A stretch of DNA of 64,000 nucleotides, taken from contig CP034537.1 in NCBI GenBank assembly GCA_004000515.1, positions 1,860,001 through 1,924,000 on the forward strand, in the 5' to 3' direction. A model generated the notes under the pieces. It had not been told where the DNA came from and searched no databases. It saw nothing but the letters and a program-made list of their open reading frames with translations. The position numbers were made by a program, and so were the translations under genes. Numbering within the stretch: the first letter of the stretch is position 1; the number at the start of each line of letters is the position of its first letter. Below are positions 43,376 through 53,362 of this stretch, in pieces. This DNA comes from Pseudomonas poae (GTDB lineage Bacteria > Pseudomonadota > Gammaproteobacteria > Pseudomonadales > Pseudomonadaceae).

Positions 43376-44848
43376 TTAGAACACCGAGGCGTAATCGCCC
43401 AGCTCAACCTGTACCGATTTGATGCGGGTGAAGTTGTTCAACGAGCTGATGCCGTTCTCACGGCCAACACCCGATTGCTTGTAGCCACCGACCGGCATCT
43501 TCGCGTCGGACTCGCCCCAGGCGTTGATCCAGCAGATACCCGCTTCCAGTTGATGAATCACGCGGTGGGCGCGGTTCAGGTCCTTGGTCACAAGACCTGC
43601 GGCCAGGCCGAAGTCGGTGTCGTTGGCGCGGCGGATCACTTCTTCTTCGGTTTCGTAGGTGAGGATGCTCATCACTGGGCCGAAGATCTCTTCACGCACG
43701 ATGACCATGTCGTCGGTGCAGTCGGTGAACACGGTCGGGGCCACGAAGGCGCCTTTGGCGAAGTCGCCATCGGTCAGACGGTCGCCGCCGCACAGCAGGC
43801 GTGCGCCTTGCTCTTTGCCCTTGGCGATGTAGCCCAGCACGCTTTCCATGTGGGCAAAGCTGACCAGCGGGCCGAAGTTGGTGTTTTCATCTTCTGGGTT
43901 GCCCACGCGAATGCGCGCAACACGCTCAACGATCTTGGCTTCGAACGCCGCTTGCAGGTGCTTGGGCACGAACACGCGAGTGCCGTTGGTGCAGACCTGG
44001 CCGGAGCTGTAGAAGTTGGCCATCATCGCGGTGTCGGCGGCGCGATCCAGGTCGGCGTCGTCGAAGATGATCAGCGGGGACTTGCCGCCCAGTTCCATGG
44101 TCACGTCTTTGAGCGAAGAGCTCGACGCGCTGGCCATGACTTTCTTGCCGGTGTCGGTGCCGCCGGTGAACGAGATTTTCTCGATGCGCGGGTGCTCGGT
44201 CAGCCAGGTGCCAACTTCACGGCCACTGCCGGTCAATACGTTGAACACGCCAGCCGGTACGCCGGCTTCGGTGTAGATCTCGGCCAGTTTCAGGGTGGTC
44301 AGCGAGGTGACTTCGCTTGGCTTGAAGATCATTGCGTTACCGGCGGCCAGGGCTGGCGCGGATTTCCACAGGGCGATCTGGATCGGGTAGTTCCATGCGC
44401 CGATACCGGCGACAACGCCCAGCGGCTCGCGGCGGGTGTAGACGAATGACGTGTCGCGCAGTGGGATCTGCTCGCCTTCGATGGCTGGCACCAGGCCTGC
44501 GTAGTATTCCAGCACGTCGGCGCCGGTGACGATGTCGACGTATTTGGTTTCGGAGAACGACTTGCCGGTGTCCAGGGTTTCCAGGGCGGCCAGTTCATCG
44601 TTGCGCTCGCGCAGGATGTCGACGGCACGACGCAGGATGCGCGAACGCTCCATGGCGGTCATGGCGGCCCAGATTTTCTGGCCTTTTTCGGCGCTGACCA
44701 CGGCGCGTTCAACGTCTTCTTTAGTAGCGCGTTGCGCTTGGGCGAGAACTTCACCGTTAGCCGGGTTGATGGCGTCGAAAGTGGCATCGCTGCCAGCGTC
44801 GCTGTAGCCGCCGTCAATGTAGAGTTTTTGCAGGTCGAAACGGGCCAT
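43376..44848 (-). CDS. betB: Betaine aldehyde dehydrogenase
   Basis: NAD(P)-dependent aldehyde dehydrogenase of 490 residues converting betaine aldehyde to glycine betaine. It starts [30 protein letters not shown] carries the general-base Glu and [14 protein letters not shown] the catalytic Cys. Second gene of betIBA. The start at 44848 is preferred to 44902, which would overlap the betI side. Confidence 0.97.
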   Translation of the reverse strand: MARFDLQKLYIDGGYSDAGSDATFDAINPANGEVLAQAQRATKEDVERAVVSAEKGQKIWAAMTAMERSRILRRAVDILRERNDELAALETLDTGKSFSETKYVDIVTGADVLEYYAGLVPAIEGEQIPLRDTSFVYTRREPLGVVAGIGAWNYPIQIALWKSAPALAAGNAMIFKPSEVTSLTTLKLAEIYTEAGVPAGVFNVLTGSGREVGTWLTEHPRIEKISFTGGTDTGKKVMASASSSSLKDVTMELGGKSPLIIFDDADLDRAADTAMMANFYSSGQVCTNGTRVFVPKHLQAAFEAKIVERVARIRVGNPEDENTNFGPLVSFAHMESVLGYIAKGKEQGARLLCGGDRLTDGDFAKGAFVAPTVFTDCTDDMVIVREEIFGPVMSILTYETEEEVIRRANDTDFGLAAGLVTKDLNRAHRVIHQLEAGICWINAWGESDAKMPVGGYKQSGVGRENGISSLNNFTRIKSVQVELGDYASVF

Positions 44849-44958
44849 AAAGTCCTCGCAAGTGCATAAGTGGTTGGCGTTAACCGCCGAACAGTGGGCC
44901 ATAAGGGTGTGGCAACACTGAGCGACAGCAGTTCAGGGGTTGAGCGGTTATGTGTGCT

Positions 44959-45552
44959 CTAACTCACCTGCTTGGCCAATTGGAAATCCATGTATTCGTA
45001 AGCGATCCGTTGTGCCTGTGCCGTGTCGAAAGCGTCTCCCGACAGGGCGCCGCGCAACCATAAACCGTCGATCAGGGCCGCCAGGCCTCGGGCTGCTTTG
45101 CGTGCGTGCGGCAGCGGCAGCACTCGGCGGAACTGGCAGCACAGGTTGGAATACAGACGTTGATCGTTGATCCGCTGCAACCGGTGCAATGACGGGTGAT
45201 GCATGCTGGTGGCCCAGAAGGCCAGCCAGGTTTTCATAGCCGGGCCGTTGACCTGGCTGGCGTCGAAGTTGCCCTCGATGATCACCTGAAGGTGCGCACG
45301 TGGGCTGTCGTCCGTAAGGGCCAGCCTGCGTTCGTGGACGTTCTCGATCAGCACATTCATCAAGTACCGCATGGTCGCTGCGATCAGGCCGTTCTTGTCC
45401 TGAAAGTAGTGACTGATGATGCCGTTCGAGACGCCGGCCAAACGGGCGATCAGCGCAATGCTGGCATCTCCCATTCCGACCTGATCGATGGCCGTCAAAG
45501 TGGCTTCGATCAATTGCTGGCGGCGTATGGGTTGCATACCGACCTTGGGCAT
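44959..45552 (-). CDS. betI: TetR-type repressor of choline oxidation
   Basis: A 197-residue TetR regulator beginning [19 protein letters not shown]; the helix-turn-helix is [24 protein letters not shown], quoted here by its ends IALIARL and SHYFQ. BetI represses betIBA and betT in the absence of choline. First gene of betIBA, with its palindromic operator upstream. Confidence 0.96.
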   Translation of the reverse strand: MPKVGMQPIRRQQLIEATLTAIDQVGMGDASIALIARLAGVSNGIISHYFQDKNGLIAATMRYLMNVLIENVHERRLALTDDSPRAHLQVIIEGNFDASQVNGPAMKTWLAFWATSMHHPSLHRLQRINDQRLYSNLCCQFRRVLPLPHARKAARGLAALIDGLWLRGALSGDAFDTAQAQRIAYEYMDFQLAKQVS

Positions 45553-45874
45553 GTAGCACCTCTCCTTAGGCCTGCCGACAGGCGATGAACGTCCGTCGGC
45601 TTGATGGCCAGTCTATTTTGTTTTGATTGAACGTTCAATCAACAAAGAATAAGATCTGCGACAAATGGTCGCTGCCTACAGATGTTTCCTACCTGGGAGC
45701 CGCGACAAATGACACCTGCAAAAACCCTTGAAACGCCCTATCTACTGGTTCGGTAGGGGTGCAAGGTTTTTCGGGGTGTCTTTATAACACCGTCCGTCGC
45801 CTGCCCATAAAGCGATGTCCCGGGATAACCGCTGCCTTGTGTTTCTCTCTCGCACTGCCCGGAGCATCTGCGCC
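45553..45874. other. betI-betT divergent regulatory region
   Basis: 322 nt between the divergent betI and betT. It holds the BetI palindrome at 45623-45642 and short AT-rich segments suitable for promoters on both sides (for example TTTATAAC near 45780). No ORF. Confidence 0.7.
45623..45642. promoter_or_regulatory. BetI operator
   Basis: TTGATTGAACGTTCAATCAA is a perfect 20-bp palindrome, close to the BetI boxes known in Gammaproteobacteria. It lies 71-90 bp upstream of betI, which is transcribed divergently from betT. Confidence 0.9.
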
Positions 45875-47866
45875 ATGAGTTCTGCCTCTCTTATAAAGAC
45901 CCCGCCAGAAAAGGTGCGGGTCAACGGTTGGGTGTTCTACACCTCCACCGCGTTGATTCTGTTGTTGACTGCCATCCTGATCATCGCCCCGCAGGAGGCC
46001 GGGCGCATGCTCGGCGTCGCACAGGCGTGGCTTTCGAAAAGCTTCGGCTGGTACTACATGGTGGTCATCGCCGCCTACCTCGTGTTCGTGGTGGGCCTGG
46101 CGTTTTCCTCGTACGGCAAGCTGAAACTGGGCAGCAAGGACGACACCCCGGACTTCAGCTACGGCGCCTGGGCCGGCATGCTGTTCTCGTCGGGCATCGG
46201 CATCTCGCTGTTGTACTTCGGTGCATCCGAGCCGTTGGACCACTACTTCAACCCGCCTGAAGGCGCAGCCGCCAGCAATGGCGCCGCCCGCCAGGCGCTG
46301 CAACTGACCTTCCTGCACTGGGGCCTGCACGGCTGGGCGATCTACGCCCTGGTCGGCCTGGCCGTGGCGTACTTCGCGTACCGTCATAACCAGCCGCTGG
46401 CCTTGCGTTCGGCGCTGTACCCGCTGGTGGGCGAGCGTTGGGTGAAAGGCGCGGCCGGCCATGCGGTTGACGGTTTCGGCATGTTCGTGACGCTGCTGGG
46501 TCTGGTGACGAACCTGGGGATTGGTTCGATGCAAGTGTCGTCCGGGCTTGAAAACCTGTTCGGCATGGAGCACAGCAACACCAACCTGTTGATCGTGATC
46601 ATCGTGATGAGCACCGTGGCGACCATCGCCGCCGTGTCGGGTGTGGAGAACGGCATTCGCCGTCTGTCCAACCTCAACATCGTGCTGTTCAGCGGCCTGC
46701 TGATCTTTGTGCTGTTGTTTGGCCCGACCCTGCACTTGCTCAACGGCTTGGTGCAGAACACCGGTGACTACCTCAACGGGATCGTGCTGAAAACTTTCGA
46801 CCTGTATGTGTACGAAGGCGACGCCGACAAGACCGAACGCTGGATGGGCCTGTGGACCCTGTTCTACTGGGCGTGGTGGATTTCCTGGGCCCCATTCGTG
46901 GGCATGTTCATCGCGCGTATTTCCCGTGGTCGCACCGTGCGTGAACTGGTGGCGGGCGTGTTGTTGATTCCGCTGGGCTTCACCCTGGCGTGGCTGTCGA
47001 TCTTCGGCAACTCTGCCCTGGACCTGGTGCTCAACCACGGTGCGGTGGAGTTGGGCAAGACGGCGCTGGAACAGCCGTCGATGGCCATCTACCAACTGCT
47101 TGAGCATTACCCGGCGTCGAAAATCGTCATCGGCGTGTCGATCTTTGTGGGCTTCGTGCTGTTCCTGACCCCGGCGGATTCCGGCGCGGTGATGATGGCC
47201 AACCTTTCCTGCAAAGGCGGCAACGTGGACGAAGATGCGCCGCACTGGCTGCGGATCTTCTGGTCGGCGGTGATCACCCTGGTGACCATCGGCCTGCTGT
47301 TTGCCGGCAACTTCGAAGCCATGCAAACCATGGTGGTGCTGGCGGGGCTGCCGTTCTCGGTGGTGTTGATCTTCTTCATGTTCGGTTTGCACAAGGCGAT
47401 GCGCCAAGACGTGGCCATCGAACAGGAGCAGGCGCAACTGGCCGAGCGTGGCCGTCGTGGTTTCAGCGAGCGCTTGACCGCGCTGGACCTGCAACCGAGC
47501 CAGGGCACGGTGCAGCGTTTCATGGACAAGCACGTAACGCCGGCGTTGGAAGAGGCGGCTGTTGCGCTGCGTGACCAGGGGCTGGAAGTGCAGACCTTGC
47601 TCGGTAAATCCAAACGCTGCATCGGTGTGCGCATCGAGATGGAAGAGGGCAACCCGTTTGTCTACGAAGTGAGCCTGGATGCTTACTCGTCGGCACCGAC
47701 TGACCTGCCCGAGGAAGAGCGCACCCGTTACTACCGGGCCGAGGTCTACCTGCACAACGGTCCTCAGGAATACGACCTGATGGGCTTTGCCCAGGAACAG
47801 ATCACCCGGGACGTGCTCGATCAGTTTGAAAGCCATCGGCAGCTCCTTGGCCGGGTCTATAGCTGA
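45875..47866 (+). CDS. betT: High-affinity choline transporter, BCCT family
   Basis: A 663-residue membrane protein with 12 hydrophobic segments and the BCCT signature in helices 8-9 (WTLFYWAWWISWAPFVGMF, GRISRGRT-like ARISRGRTVRE). A long hydrophilic C-terminal domain (from about residue 500) is typical of osmotically regulated BetT. Imports choline by proton symport. Start MSSASLIKTPPEK at 45875. Confidence 0.95.
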   Translation: MSSASLIKTPPEKVRVNGWVFYTSTALILLLTAILIIAPQEAGRMLGVAQAWLSKSFGWYYMVVIAAYLVFVVGLAFSSYGKLKLGSKDDTPDFSYGAWAGMLFSSGIGISLLYFGASEPLDHYFNPPEGAAASNGAARQALQLTFLHWGLHGWAIYALVGLAVAYFAYRHNQPLALRSALYPLVGERWVKGAAGHAVDGFGMFVTLLGLVTNLGIGSMQVSSGLENLFGMEHSNTNLLIVIIVMSTVATIAAVSGVENGIRRLSNLNIVLFSGLLIFVLLFGPTLHLLNGLVQNTGDYLNGIVLKTFDLYVYEGDADKTERWMGLWTLFYWAWWISWAPFVGMFIARISRGRTVRELVAGVLLIPLGFTLAWLSIFGNSALDLVLNHGAVELGKTALEQPSMAIYQLLEHYPASKIVIGVSIFVGFVLFLTPADSGAVMMANLSCKGGNVDEDAPHWLRIFWSAVITLVTIGLLFAGNFEAMQTMVVLAGLPFSVVLIFFMFGLHKAMRQDVAIEQEQAQLAERGRRGFSERLTALDLQPSQGTVQRFMDKHVTPALEEAAVALRDQGLEVQTLLGKSKRCIGVRIEMEEGNPFVYEVSLDAYSSAPTDLPEEERTRYYRAEVYLHNGPQEYDLMGFAQEQITRDVLDQFESHRQLLGRVYS

Positions 47867-47877
47867 TAGTTGAAGCA

Positions 47878-47905
47878 AGCGGCGCCCTCACTGGCGCCGC
47901 TTTCC
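47878..47905 (+). terminator. Terminator after betT
   Basis: GCGGCGCC/GGCGCCGC stem with loop CTCACT, followed by TTTCC. The T-tract is short, so it is moderately strong at best. A REPIN follows. Confidence 0.7.
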
Positions 47906-47928
47906 TCACTGTCAAAATAGAGACCAAA

Positions 47929-48000
47929 TGTGGGAGCTGGCTTGCCTGCGATAGCTTTGGTGAATTCACTACAGCTATCGCAGGCAAGCCAGCTCCCACC
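47929..48000. repeat. REPIN between betT and cbcV
   Basis: TGTGGGAGCTGGCTTGCCTG and CAGGCAAGCCAGCTCCCACC, extended by CGATAGCT/AGCTATCG; both arms of the same tip class. It lies between convergent genes. Confidence 0.92.
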
Positions 48001-48030
48001 TGGACCCCGTTTCTCCAGTGGGGTTTGTGG

Positions 48031-49208
48031 CTAGCCCAGGTTTTTGCCTAGCAGGGCGTGGTAAAGCTCACTGTCTCCCAAGATCCCCACCACCTGGTTG
48101 TTGTCATGCAACACCAACTTATTCCCGGTGTGATACCGAATCTGCAACGCATCACGCATGCCGATATTCGAATCCACCAGCGTCGGTAACCGGCCCAAAC
48201 CTTCCACCGCTTGTCCCGGTGCCCAGTTCTGCAAGTTCATCACTGCGCCATTCTGGCGAGCACCCTTGATGGTGTTGCCTTCGGCCAGGTCCAGCCACGA
48301 GTCGCCACCCGGGTCCAGGCACACCGAACCGTTGACGCGCTTGCAGTTGTCCAGGGTGCGCATCAGGCTGCGACCGCACAGTACGTTCAGCGGGTTGGTG
48401 TGGGCGACGAAGGTGCGCACGTAGTCGTCCGCCGGGTTCAGCACGATCTCTTCCGGCACGCTGTACTGGATGATCTTGCCGTCTTTCATGATTGCGATTC
48501 GGCTGCCCAGCTTGAGCGCTTCATCAAGGTCGTGGCTCACGAAAACGATGGTCTTGCTCAGCTTGCGTTGCAGTTCCAGCAACTCGTCCTGCAGGCCTTG
48601 GCGGATCAGCGGGTCGAGGGCCGAGAAGGGTTCGTCCATCAGCAAAATGTCGGCGTCCATCGCCAGCGCACGGGCCAGGCCGACACGCTGCTGCATGCCG
48701 CCGGACAGCTCGTCGGGCTTCTTGTTACGCCATTGGGTCAGGCCCACCAGCTCAAGCTTTTCATCCACCAGCTTGCGGCGGTCTTTCTCCGGGCGGCCCT
48801 GCATCTCCAGGCCAAAGCTGATGTTTTCGCGCACCGTCAGCCACGGCATCAGGGCGAACTTCTGGAACACCATGGCGATACGCTTGGTGCGCATCATTTT
48901 CAGCTCGGCGGGCGTGCAGGACGCGATGTCGATCTGGCGACCTTCATGCTCCACAAACAGCTGCCCACGGCTGACGGTGTTGAGACCGTTGATGCAACGC
49001 AGCAAGCTCGACTTGCCGGAGCCCGACAGGCCCATCAGCACGCAGATCTCGCCTTTCTCGATATCCAGGCTGGCTTTTTCAACGCCGACAATCTGCCCGG
49101 TTTTTTCAGGATCTCGTTACGGCTCATGCCCTGGTCCAGCAGCTTGAGCGCTTCGCGTGGGTCTTTGGAGAAGATCACGTCGACCTTGTCGAATCGGATA
49201 ATGCTCAT
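48031..49208 (-). CDS. cbcV: Quaternary-amine ABC transporter ATPase (1-base deletion)
   Basis: ATPase of the CbcXWV choline/betaine/carnitine importer. Walker A GLSGSGKSS, Q-loop, signature LSGGMQQRVGLARAL, Walker B ILLMDEPFSALD, H-loop VSHDLDEAL; a CBS-like C-terminal region follows. The N-terminus MSIIRFDKVDVIFSKDPREA is followed by a frame loss in the six-T run 49101-49106 (A-run on the gene strand); one more base gives LKKTGQIVGVEKASLDI and 392 residues. Its ATG overlaps the cbcW stop (ATGA). Confidence 0.94.
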
Positions 49209-50050
49209 GCATCACCCCCTACTTTGGCGTCGGGTTGTTTGCAGATGCGGTCGAGCATGATGGCCAGCAAGACGATTGCCAGGCCCGCTTCAAAGCCCAA
49301 GGCAATGTCAGCGGTGTTGAGTGCGTTGACCACGGGTTTGCCGAGGCCGTCGGCGCCCACCAGGGCCGCGATCACCACCATCGACAGCGACAGCATGATG
49401 CATTGGGTAATACCGGCAGCGATGCTCGGCATGGCGTGGGGCAGTTCAATGCGCGAGAGCAACTGACGGCGCGAGCAGCCGAAGGCTTTGCCGGCGTCGA
49501 GCAGCTCTTGGGGAACGTCTCGGATACCCAGGTAGGTCAGGCGGATCGGCGCGGCAATCGCGAACACCACCGTGGAAATCAACCCAGGCACCACACCCAG
49601 CCCGAAGAGGGTCAGGGTAGGGATGAGGTAGACGAAGGTCGGTACGGTCTGCATCAGATCGAGCACCGGCCGCATCATGGTGTAGAACAACGGTTTGTGC
49701 GCGGCAACAATGCCCAGCGGCACACCGATGACCACGCAGACCAGGGTGGCGAACAGCACTTGCGCCAGGGTCTCCATGGTTTCCTGCCAGTACCCCAGGT
49801 TCAGGATCAGCAGGAAGGAGGCGATGACAAACACGGTCAGGCCCCATTTGCGTTGAATAAAGTGAGCCAGCAGCGCAATCAGACCGATCAATGCCAGCGG
49901 ATTGAACCAGGTCAGCGCGAACGTCACGCCGTGGATCATCGTTTCCAGGGTCGATGCGATTGCGTCGAAGTAGTTGGCGCCGTGTTGGGTCAACCATTCG
50001 ACGAAGGCAGCGATGTACTGGCCTAGTGGGATTTTCTGTTCAGTCAGCAT
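49205..50050 (-). CDS. cbcW: Quaternary-amine ABC transporter permease
   Basis: A 281-residue inner-membrane permease (OpuAB-like) with six or more hydrophobic helices; the EAA-type loop is DAGKAFGCSRRQLLSRIELP. It forms the channel of CbcXWV. The start is placed at 50050 (MLTEQKIPLGQYIAAFVEW) by family comparison; ATG at 50068 is also possible. Stop overlaps the cbcV start. Confidence 0.93.
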   Translation of the reverse strand: MLTEQKIPLGQYIAAFVEWLTQHGANYFDAIASTLETMIHGVTFALTWFNPLALIGLIALLAHFIQRKWGLTVFVIASFLLILNLGYWQETMETLAQVLFATLVCVVIGVPLGIVAAHKPLFYTMMRPVLDLMQTVPTFVYLIPTLTLFGLGVVPGLISTVVFAIAAPIRLTYLGIRDVPQELLDAGKAFGCSRRQLLSRIELPHAMPSIAAGITQCIMLSLSMVVIAALVGADGLGKPVVNALNTADIALGFEAGLAIVLLAIMLDRICKQPDAKVGGDA

Positions 50051-50118
50051 GGTAGTGAATGTCCACATGCGAAGAGGGAAAACATCCCGGGGCAGCGCAC
50101 CGCCCCGGGGACAACGGA

Positions 50119-51066
50119 TTACTTGGCGAGGTAGGCTTTTACGGCGTCCAGTCCAGGTTTGCCATCAACGGTGGTGACACCGGCGAGCCAGGTGTCGAGC
50201 ACTTGCGGGTTGGCCTTGAGCCACGCCTTGGCGGCGACGTCAGGCTTCTGTTTGTCGTCCAGGACCTTACCCATCAGGGTGCTTTCCATGTTCAGGGTGA
50301 ACGACAGGTTTTTCAGCAGTTGGCCAACGTTGCTGCACTCTTGTGTGTAGCCCTTGCGCACGTTGGTATAGATGGTGGCCTGGCCGTAGTTGGGGCCAAA
50401 CGAATCGTCACCCCCGGTCAGGTACTTCATCTTGAAGCGGGTGTTCATCGGGTGCGGTTCCCAGCCGAGGAACACGATGGCCTGGTCGCGTTTGGAGGCG
50501 CGTTCCACCTGCGAGAGCATCCCGGCTTCGCTGGATTCGACCACCTTGAAGCCAGCGGTTTTCAGGCCGAAGGCGTCTTTGTCGATGAGGGTCTGGATGG
50601 TGCGGTTGCCGTCGTTACCCGGCTCGATACCGTAGATCTTGCCGCCGAGTTCGTCCTTGAATTTCGCGATATCGGCGAAGTCTTTAAGGCCTTTGTTGTA
50701 CAGCGCTTCAGGGACCGCCAGGGTGTACTTGGCGTTCTCCAGGTTGGCGCGCACGGTTTCCACGGTGCCGGCATCACGGTACTGCTTGATGTCGTTTTCC
50801 ATGGTCGGCATCCAGTTGCCGAGGAAGATGTCCATGTTCTTGCCGTCGGCCAGGGACTTGTAAGTCACCGGTACCGAAATCATCGTGGTGCGTGGCTTGT
50901 AGCCCAGGCCCTTGAGGACTTCGCTGGTGGTCGCGGTAGTGACGGTGATGTCGGTCCAGCCGACATCGGAGAAGTTGACGGTCTGACATTGTGCCGGTTC
51001 TGCAGCGTTCGCCAGGACTGGCAGACTCAGCATGGCGGCCAACAACAACGAGGGTGAACCTTTCAT
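50119..51066 (-). CDS. cbcX: Periplasmic choline-binding protein
   Basis: A 315-residue secreted binding protein (signal peptide MKGSPSLLLAAMLSLPVLANA). The OpuAC-type pattern includes VNFSDVGWTDITVTTATTS, DIFLGNWMPTMEND and a Trp/Tyr-rich pocket (FLGWEPHPMN) suited to cation-pi binding of trimethylammonium. It is related to the CaiX protein at 57668-58612. First gene of cbcXWV. Confidence 0.94.
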   Translation of the reverse strand: MKGSPSLLLAAMLSLPVLANAAEPAQCQTVNFSDVGWTDITVTTATTSEVLKGLGYKPRTTMISVPVTYKSLADGKNMDIFLGNWMPTMENDIKQYRDAGTVETVRANLENAKYTLAVPEALYNKGLKDFADIAKFKDELGGKIYGIEPGNDGNRTIQTLIDKDAFGLKTAGFKVVESSEAGMLSQVERASKRDQAIVFLGWEPHPMNTRFKMKYLTGGDDSFGPNYGQATIYTNVRKGYTQECSNVGQLLKNLSFTLNMESTLMGKVLDDKQKPDVAAKAWLKANPQVLDTWLAGVTTVDGKPGLDAVKAYLAK

Positions 51067-51480
51067 AGGGGTAGACTCCTGTGTTTTTTCTGGCGGCATT
51101 CGCCGCGCTTTATAAGTGTTGCGGTTGGAGTGTGCGACGACAGCTCTGGCACGGTGCCTTGCAAACGAGTCGAGACTGATCATGTACCAGTGAAAATCTG
51201 ACGCCTACAGGGGCGTCGTATCCAGTACAGGGATGGTCGTATCCAGTGTCGGTGACGTCGCTTACAGATTTTTCCAAAGGCAAAACTGCAGTTTTTACCC
51301 ATCTGCACCGCTAAAAACGGCCAAAACGCCCGTTCGTACGGCAGCGGCGTTAGTGAGCATGGTTGCGTCGGTGTGAGACGCCGTGATGGCTGATAAAAGG
51401 CTGATGATGCCGCCATCTGGGCGATCTGAGCGTAGCACCTCGTTCAAGCCTGGCCGTGCTTATCGAGGAGTTCTACCGCA
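51067..51480. other. cbcX-sdaB divergent regulatory region
   Basis: 414 nt between the divergent cbcX and sdaB. Contains the 21-bp-phased direct repeat at 51215-51247 and AT-rich stretches suitable for promoters. Short ORFs here lack plausible start sites or codon bias. Confidence 0.6.
51215..51247. promoter_or_regulatory. Direct repeat phased by 21 bp, probable GbdR site
   Basis: GTCGTATCCAGT occurs at 51215-51226 and again, unchanged, at 51236-51247. A start-to-start distance of 21 bp places both on the same face of the helix, as AraC-type activators require. GbdR is the expected activator of cbcXWV and sdaB. Confidence 0.6.
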
Positions 51481-52857
51481 ATGGCTATCAGCGTTTTCGA
51501 CCTGTTCAAGATCGGCATCGGGCCTTCGAGTTCTCACACCGTCGGCCCCATGCGCGCCGCGGCGTTGTTCGTTCAAGGTTTACGTGAACGTGAGTTGTTG
51601 GAACAAGTGCGGCGCGTCGAAGTTCAGCTTTACGGCTCGCTGTCGGCCACCGGCATCGGTCACGGCAGCGACACTGCGACCATCATGGGCCTGATGGGCG
51701 AGTGGCCGGACGCAATCGACCCGTCGCAAATCGGCCTGCGTATTCACACGCTGCGCGAGACCGACACATTGCTGTTGGATGGGCGTTTGCCGGTGCCGTT
51801 TGTATGGGCACGGGACATGCGTCTGCTCGACGAAAACCTGCCGTTTCACCCCAATGCGATGACCCTGGTGGTGTTCGACGATAACGGTGAACTGCACCGC
51901 GACACCTACTATTCGGTGGGCGGTGGTTTTGTGGTGGATGAAGCCCAGGCGCAAAGCGGCGTGGCCGATATGGACCGCACCGTATTGCCCTATGATTTTT
52001 CCAGCGCGGTAGAGCTGCTGCAGTTGTGCAAGACCCACAACCTGCGCGTCGCCGAGTTGATGCTGGCCAATGAAAAGGTCTGGCGCAGCGAAGAGGAAAT
52101 CCGCAGCGGCCTGATGAAGCTTTGGCACGCCATGCAAGACTGCGTGGAACAGGGCCTCAAGCACGAAGGCATCCTGCCCGGCGGCCTGAATGTAAGGCGC
52201 CGCGCCGCCAAGTTGCATCGCAGCTTGCAGGAACTGAACAAACCCAATGTGATCGGCTCGACCTTGAGCGCCATGGAATGGGTCAACCTGTTCGCCCTGG
52301 CGGTCAACGAAGAAAACGCCGCGGGTGGGCGCATGGTCACAGCGCCTACCAACGGTGCGGCGGGGATCATTCCGGCGGTGCTGCATTACTTCATGAAGTT
52401 CAGCGAAGAAGTCACCGAAGCCAATGTCGTCGACTACCTGCTCGGCGCAGCAGCGGTGGGCATCCTGTGCAAGAAGAACGCCTCTATCTCCGGTGCCGAA
52501 GTCGGCTGCCAGGGTGAAGTGGGTTCGGCCTGCGCCATGGCCGCTGCCGGCTTGGCCGAGATCCTTGGCGCCACGCCGGAACAACTGTGCAATGCCGCCG
52601 AGATCGGCTTGGAGCATAACCTGGGTCTCACCTGCGACCCGGTGGGCGGGTTGGTGCAAGTGCCGTGCATCGAGCGCAACGCGATTGCGGCGGTGAAGGC
52701 GATCAACGCGGCGCAGATGGCGCTACGCGGTGATGGTCAGCATTTCATTTCCCTGGACCGGGTAATCCGCACCATGCGCGATACCGGCGCGGATATGCAC
52801 GACAAGTACAAAGAGACATCGCGGGGTGGGTTGGCGGTTAGCGCCGTTGAGTGTTGA
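51481..52857 (+). CDS. sdaB: L-serine ammonia-lyase
   Basis: A 458-residue single-chain serine deaminase with the iron-sulfur enzyme pattern (MAISVFDLFKIGIGPSSSHTVGPM, catalytic loops KKNASISGAEVGCQGEVGSA, C-terminal cysteine-rich GLTCDPVGGLVQVPCIERNA, quoted by its ends). It converts serine to pyruvate and ammonia. In this cluster serine derives from betaine via glycine, so it completes the pathway. Confidence 0.96.
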   Translation: MAISVFDLFKIGIGPSSSHTVGPMRAAALFVQGLRERELLEQVRRVEVQLYGSLSATGIGHGSDTATIMGLMGEWPDAIDPSQIGLRIHTLRETDTLLLDGRLPVPFVWARDMRLLDENLPFHPNAMTLVVFDDNGELHRDTYYSVGGGFVVDEAQAQSGVADMDRTVLPYDFSSAVELLQLCKTHNLRVAELMLANEKVWRSEEEIRSGLMKLWHAMQDCVEQGLKHEGILPGGLNVRRRAAKLHRSLQELNKPNVIGSTLSAMEWVNLFALAVNEENAAGGRMVTAPTNGAAGIIPAVLHYFMKFSEEVTEANVVDYLLGAAAVGILCKKNASISGAEVGCQGEVGSACAMAAAGLAEILGATPEQLCNAAEIGLEHNLGLTCDPVGGLVQVPCIERNAIAAVKAINAAQMALRGDGQHFISLDRVIRTMRDTGADMHDKYKETSRGGLAVSAVEC

Positions 52858-52869
52858 GTCAGTGACACT

Positions 52870-52940
52870 GCCATCGCAGGCAAGCCAGCTCCCACAGGGG
52901 AAAGCATTCCAACTGTGGGAGTTGGCTTGCCTGCGATAGC
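52870..52940. repeat. REPIN between sdaB and gbdR
   Basis: GCCATCGCAGGCAAGCCAGC and GTTGGCTTGCCTGCGATAGC, with CTCCCACAG/CTGTGGGAG inside. Both arms have the same tip class, with one G/T difference. Confidence 0.9.
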
Positions 52941-53248
52941 AATGGTCCAGACAGCACTGCTCATAAAGTGAACACCCCAACCCAAACGCGCCACCTTTTA
53001 GCGCGTCGCAAATAGATAAGTAGCTTGCGAACGATTTCCCGCCCAACCACCCGTCACCTGTGCCAGCGGTGACAGACTTCTCCTACGCCCCCAAAGCGCC
53101 TTCCCACAAGTGCTACCGATCTGCTCACACCCCTTGAGTAGGGCTATTCCTACGTCCATTTCCAGGCATATCCCGTACTTCCCGCGCGGGCTTATATAGA
53201 CGCGTCATAAGGTCGTTTTTAGGAGTTATTGGACGGCCATTCAATTTT

Positions 53249-53264
53249 AGGCATGGCATTTGCT
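53249..53264 (+). promoter_or_regulatory. Candidate sigma-54 (-24/-12) promoter of gbdR
   Basis: AGGCATGGCATTTGCT has GG and GC 12 bp apart, and matches TGGCACN5TTGCW except at the first T and the -20 C. Transcription would start near 53275, about 88 nt before the ATG. NtrC/CbrB-dependent gbdR expression is known in P. aeruginosa, which fits. Confidence 0.55.
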
Positions 53265-53362
53265 CTATCAATTTCAAAGCCTCTCGCCTTGCTGGGATGA
53301 AGAGCGCAATAACAAGAGCCTCGCCTGAGGCCATCACCCGCTTTGTGTGAGGAGATACCGCG

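Larger units (their letters stand above)
52858..53362. other. Intergenic region between sdaB and gbdR
   Basis: About 505 nt. It holds a REPIN at 52870-52940 and a likely sigma-54 promoter for gbdR at 53249-53264. The middle part (52941-53240) shows a CCCGCGCGGG palindrome but no gene. Confidence 0.6.

Noticed and set aside
45782..47878. 698-codon minus-strand open frame over betT
   Set aside because: Composition is His/Gln/Arg-rich as in antisense shadows; betT itself is unambiguous.
51180..51416. 78-codon minus-strand ORF upstream of cbcX
   Set aside because: No plausible start site, no coding bias, and it occupies the regulatory region.
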